Below, in pieces: positions 30,595 through 32,455 of a stretch of 32,455 bases of DNA. The DNA is from Bacillaceae bacterium S4-13-56. Its GTDB lineage: Bacteria; Bacillota; Bacilli; Bacillales; JAWJLM01. Within the stretch, counting starts at the first letter, position 1. The number at the start of each line of letters is the position of its first letter. Where the stretch lies: assembly GCA_040191315.1 (NCBI GenBank), contig JAWJLM010000022.1, forward strand, positions 1 to 32,455, read 5' to 3'. Below the pieces are notes generated by a model, which saw only the letters and a list, made by a program, of their open reading frames with translations, ran no database searches and was not told the origin of the DNA. A program made the position numbers and the translations under genes.

Positions 30595-31441
30595 GGTAAA
30601 GGATGTCAGCAAAAAGTATAAAAATGATGTTGTTTTGAATCGTGTTTCGTTCACATTGGAGGAACCAAAAATATATGGTTTGCTTGGTCGAAATGGGGCT
30701 GGGAAGACGACTTTTATGGACATTCTATCTGGGCAAATTTTAGCGTCGAGTGGTGAAATAACCATTGATGGCGAGAATCCTTTTGACAATCAACGGCTCA
30801 CGGAATCTATCTGTTTAATTAAGGAAGGAAATAATTTTAAAAAGGAATTGAAAATTAGGGATGTTTTGCGAATTTACTCTATTTTTTATCCTACTTGGGA
30901 TCAGGATTTGGCGATAGATTTGGTTAAGGTTTTTCATTTGAAAATAAGTGCTAAGGTGAAGGCGCTTTCCAAAGGGATGGAATCAGCGCTGGGGATTATC
31001 GTTGGTTTGGCGAGTAAGGCTCCTATTACTATTTTTGATGAGCCTTATATAGGGTTAGATGCTGCTGTGCGGCAAAAGTTTTATGAGATTTTGGTTGAGG
31101 AATATGAAAAACAGCCACGAACGATTATCTTTTCTACTCATTTGATTGATGAGGTCAGTCTTCTTTTTGAAGAGGTACTCATTTTAAAAGAAGGGAAATT
31201 AGTTTTGAAGGAAGAGGCGGAAGTGCTTCGGAATCACACTTATGCGGTGACGGGAAATGCGAAGGAGATCGAGGCTTTTATTAAGGATAAGGAAGTAATG
31301 AGCATGAAACAGTTGGGTAGAATGATGGTCGCTTATGTCTATGGCAATGCGGAACAGGCGAGATTGCAAGGGTTGTCGGTTGAAGGAATCCCGATTCAGG
31401 ATTTAATGATTTATTTAACTGAGGGAAGGAGAGAGGCATAG
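30584..31441 (+). CDS. ABC transporter ATPase (YtrB-like)
   Basis: I chose the ATG at 30584 (MRIEVKDVSKKYKND), overlapping the regulator by 11 bases; an ATG nine bases earlier is also possible. About 285 residues. Walker A GRNGAGKTTF, Walker B ITIFDEPYIGLD and H-loop FSTHL are conserved; the signature is degenerate, ALSKGMESAL in place of LSGGQ, which is usual in this subfamily. It couples to the permease encoded one base after its stop. Function is likely export or envelope-stress related; substrate unknown. Confidence 0.88.
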   Translation: MRIEVKDVSKKYKNDVVLNRVSFTLEEPKIYGLLGRNGAGKTTFMDILSGQILASSGEITIDGENPFDNQRLTESICLIKEGNNFKKELKIRDVLRIYSIFYPTWDQDLAIDLVKVFHLKISAKVKALSKGMESALGIIVGLASKAPITIFDEPYIGLDAAVRQKFYEILVEEYEKQPRTIIFSTHLIDEVSLLFEEVLILKEGKLVLKEEAEVLRNHTYAVTGNAKEIEAFIKDKEVMSMKQLGRMMVAYVYGNAEQARLQGLSVEGIPIQDLMIYLTEGRREA

Positions 31442-31442
31442 C

Positions 31443-32132
31443 ATGGGGCGACAAATAAAGGGATTGTTATATTTCTATATTACGGATGCTCGACATTCAT
31501 TTTTTGTTTTTTGGTTCATTTTAGTGAGTACTTTAGCAGCTACTATTCTTATAGGTTCTTTTTTGAAGGATTTTGAAATGGCTTTTTCTTTGCCGGTTGC
31601 GATTTATATTTATGGTGGGATTTTTGGTTTTGTGAGTGTGAAGGAGAGTGTTCCTTTTTCGATAAAAATGGGAGCGACGAGAAAAAATATTTTTGTGAGT
31701 CTTGGTATCTTCTTTTTGCTGTTAGCGTTCGTGAAATCTGTGCTTGCTAGCACCCTTTATCTAGTAGTCATGGAAATCACGAAAAAGACGGGTATGACAT
31801 TTCTATTGATTCATCCAGCACAACTGATTTCGGACACTTGGTTGAATAGAGTTTTTGTGGACACCATCGTCTTGTTTCTCTTACTATCCCTTATGTACTT
31901 GTTAGGGTTATTGGTTTATAAATACGGTCTACTAGGTGGAGGTAGTATGGTAGGTGCCTTTGTCATTGTTTTTTTATTAGGTATGGGGCAGGGATGGCTG
32001 ATCGACTTCATTGTAGAAACCTACCATTCCATGGACTACAGATTTCTTTTCCATGTACTATTGATTGGAATTATAATCTATGGACTGACTTGGACAATGC
32101 TCCGACATATTAGTACAGTAAAAGCCAGGTAG
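31443..32132 (+). CDS. ABC transporter permease, six-helix
   Basis: 229 residues with about six hydrophobic helices: two near the N-terminus (FFVFWFILVSTLAATILIGS and the GGIFGFVSV region), a pair around LGIFFLLLAFVKSVLASTLY, and three in the C-terminal half. A short polar loop, SIKMGATRKNIF, resembles the cytoplasmic coupling helix seen in ABC-2-type permeases. No enzyme motif. It completes the gntR-ATPase-permease operon. Confidence 0.75.
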   Translation: MGRQIKGLLYFYITDARHSFFVFWFILVSTLAATILIGSFLKDFEMAFSLPVAIYIYGGIFGFVSVKESVPFSIKMGATRKNIFVSLGIFFLLLAFVKSVLASTLYLVVMEITKKTGMTFLLIHPAQLISDTWLNRVFVDTIVLFLLLSLMYLLGLLVYKYGLLGGGSMVGAFVIVFLLGMGQGWLIDFIVETYHSMDYRFLFHVLLIGIIIYGLTWTMLRHISTVKAR

Positions 32133-32139
32133 ATTTGTG

Positions 32140-32191
32140 GGGGTGTGCTAATGGTTGTGATGGTGGCCATGTTGGTGGGGACGGTTCTCTT
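32140..32191. repeat. REP-like repeat (GGGACGGTTCT family)
   Basis: A degenerate head (GGGTGTGCTAATGG) leads into TTGGTGGGGACGGTTCTCTT. The usual CACCAACAC end is replaced by TAGGGAACAATC, then GGAAGTTTTGCGCG as in the unit near 29890. Confidence 0.75.
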
Positions 32192-32217
32192 AGGGAACAA
32201 TCGGAAGTTTTGCGCGT

Positions 32218-32266
32218 AAGAAAGCCCAACGAGCAATTTTAGCTGTCCGTTGGGCTTTCTTTTTTT
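32218..32266 (+). terminator. Intrinsic terminator of the gntR-ABC operon
   Basis: AAGAAAGCCCAACG and CGTTGGGCTTTCTT are perfect 14-base arms around a 16-base loop, followed by a T tract. Repeat A begins immediately after. Confidence 0.9.
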
Positions 32267-32267
32267 A

Positions 32268-32357
32268 ACAGATAGGAAAGTATAAAACTTTCCTATCTGC
32301 ATAAGTGCAACTAAGCCATTCGCCACAAAGGCTTGGCGAATGCCAAGTTTTCTAATA
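32268..32357. repeat. Dispersed 90-bp repeat A, copy 3
   Basis: Both hairpins are intact: CAGATAGGAAAGT / ACTTTCCTATCTG, and ATTCGCCA / TGGCGAAT. As with copy 1 it starts within two bases of a terminator's T tract. The remaining 98 bases to the window edge show no gene I can recognise. Confidence 0.92.
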
Positions 32358-32455
32358 AGTTTGACCTGAATCTGCAAAATTTTTGATTGTCCCAGAAGGA
32401 CGAAGTCGCGGTCTTGGCCTATGGGAATTCAATATGTAAATCCGTTGCTTATAGG

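Noticed and set aside
32078-32377. 99-codon minus-strand frame at the right end
   Set aside because: It runs through repeat A, a terminator hairpin, a REP-like unit and the end of the permease gene; no protein family resemblance.

Overview
The window is a low-GC Gram-positive chromosome segment. Strong AAGGAGG-type ribosome binding sites, TTG starts, cre-like catabolite sites, a sortase motif of the LPDTA kind, a B. subtilis-like DeoR/SorC operator and a FetAB exporter all point to a Bacillaceae-type Firmicute. I cannot name the species. Intergenic spaces are packed with at least four families of dispersed, hairpin-forming repeats.

Layout. (1) 1-6510: a 1912-residue secreted, sortase-anchored multidomain protein carrying a PHP phosphoesterase domain, preceded by a broken secreted-protein remnant and followed by an intrinsic terminator. 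(2) 6511-10460: repeat-rich stretch with the truncated 5' half of a group II intron, a VanZ-like membrane protein, a frameshifted small zinc-ribbon gene and an oligoendopeptidase F. (3) 10487-19422: a sugar-acid/sugar-phosphate regulon on the + strand: TIM-barrel isomerase and LacI regulator behind one promoter, then 6-phospho-3-hexuloisomerase, KDPG aldolase, a three-part TRAP transporter, ribose-5-phosphate isomerase A, KDG-type kinase and a hexulose-6-phosphate synthase-like enzyme behind a second. Both promoters share a cre-like site inside the -35/-10 spacer and the palindrome TAAACCGGTTTA downstream of the -10. (4) 19425-22190: FetAB metal exporter, a ROK-kinase remnant, a 66-residue XRE repressor and repeats. 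(5) 22216-29764, minus strand: a complete bacterial microcompartment (BMC) operon. (6) 30140-32266: a YtrA-type GntR regulator with an ABC ATPase and permease.

The microcompartment is the most interesting system. Reading in transcription order it encodes a SorC/DeoR regulator, PduL phosphotransacylase, a flavoprotein-like protein, a pentamer shell protein, CoA-acylating aldehyde dehydrogenase, a hexamer shell protein with two possible starts, triose-phosphate isomerase, an RpiB-like isomerase, a pentamer, a hexamer, a pentamer and deoxyribose-phosphate aldolase. Five of the non-shell proteins carry N-terminal amphipathic-helix extensions of the encapsulation-peptide type. The simplest reading is a deoxyribose-5-phosphate compartment: DeoC releases acetaldehyde and glyceraldehyde-3-phosphate, the dehydrogenase and PduL turn acetaldehyde into acetyl phosphate while recycling CoA, and the internal TIM withdraws glyceraldehyde-3-phosphate as dihydroxyacetone phosphate. 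It fits the sugar-phosphate-utilising (SPU) class of BMC loci as I remember it from published catalogues. The RpiB-like protein has lost the usual catalytic Cys and Thr, and no alcohol dehydrogenase, trimeric shell protein or sugar kinase is in the operon, so the full chemistry is open.

The second notable system is the LacI-controlled operon that joins the two ribulose-monophosphate enzymes with KDG kinase, KDPG aldolase and a TRAP transporter; its substrate is unknown.
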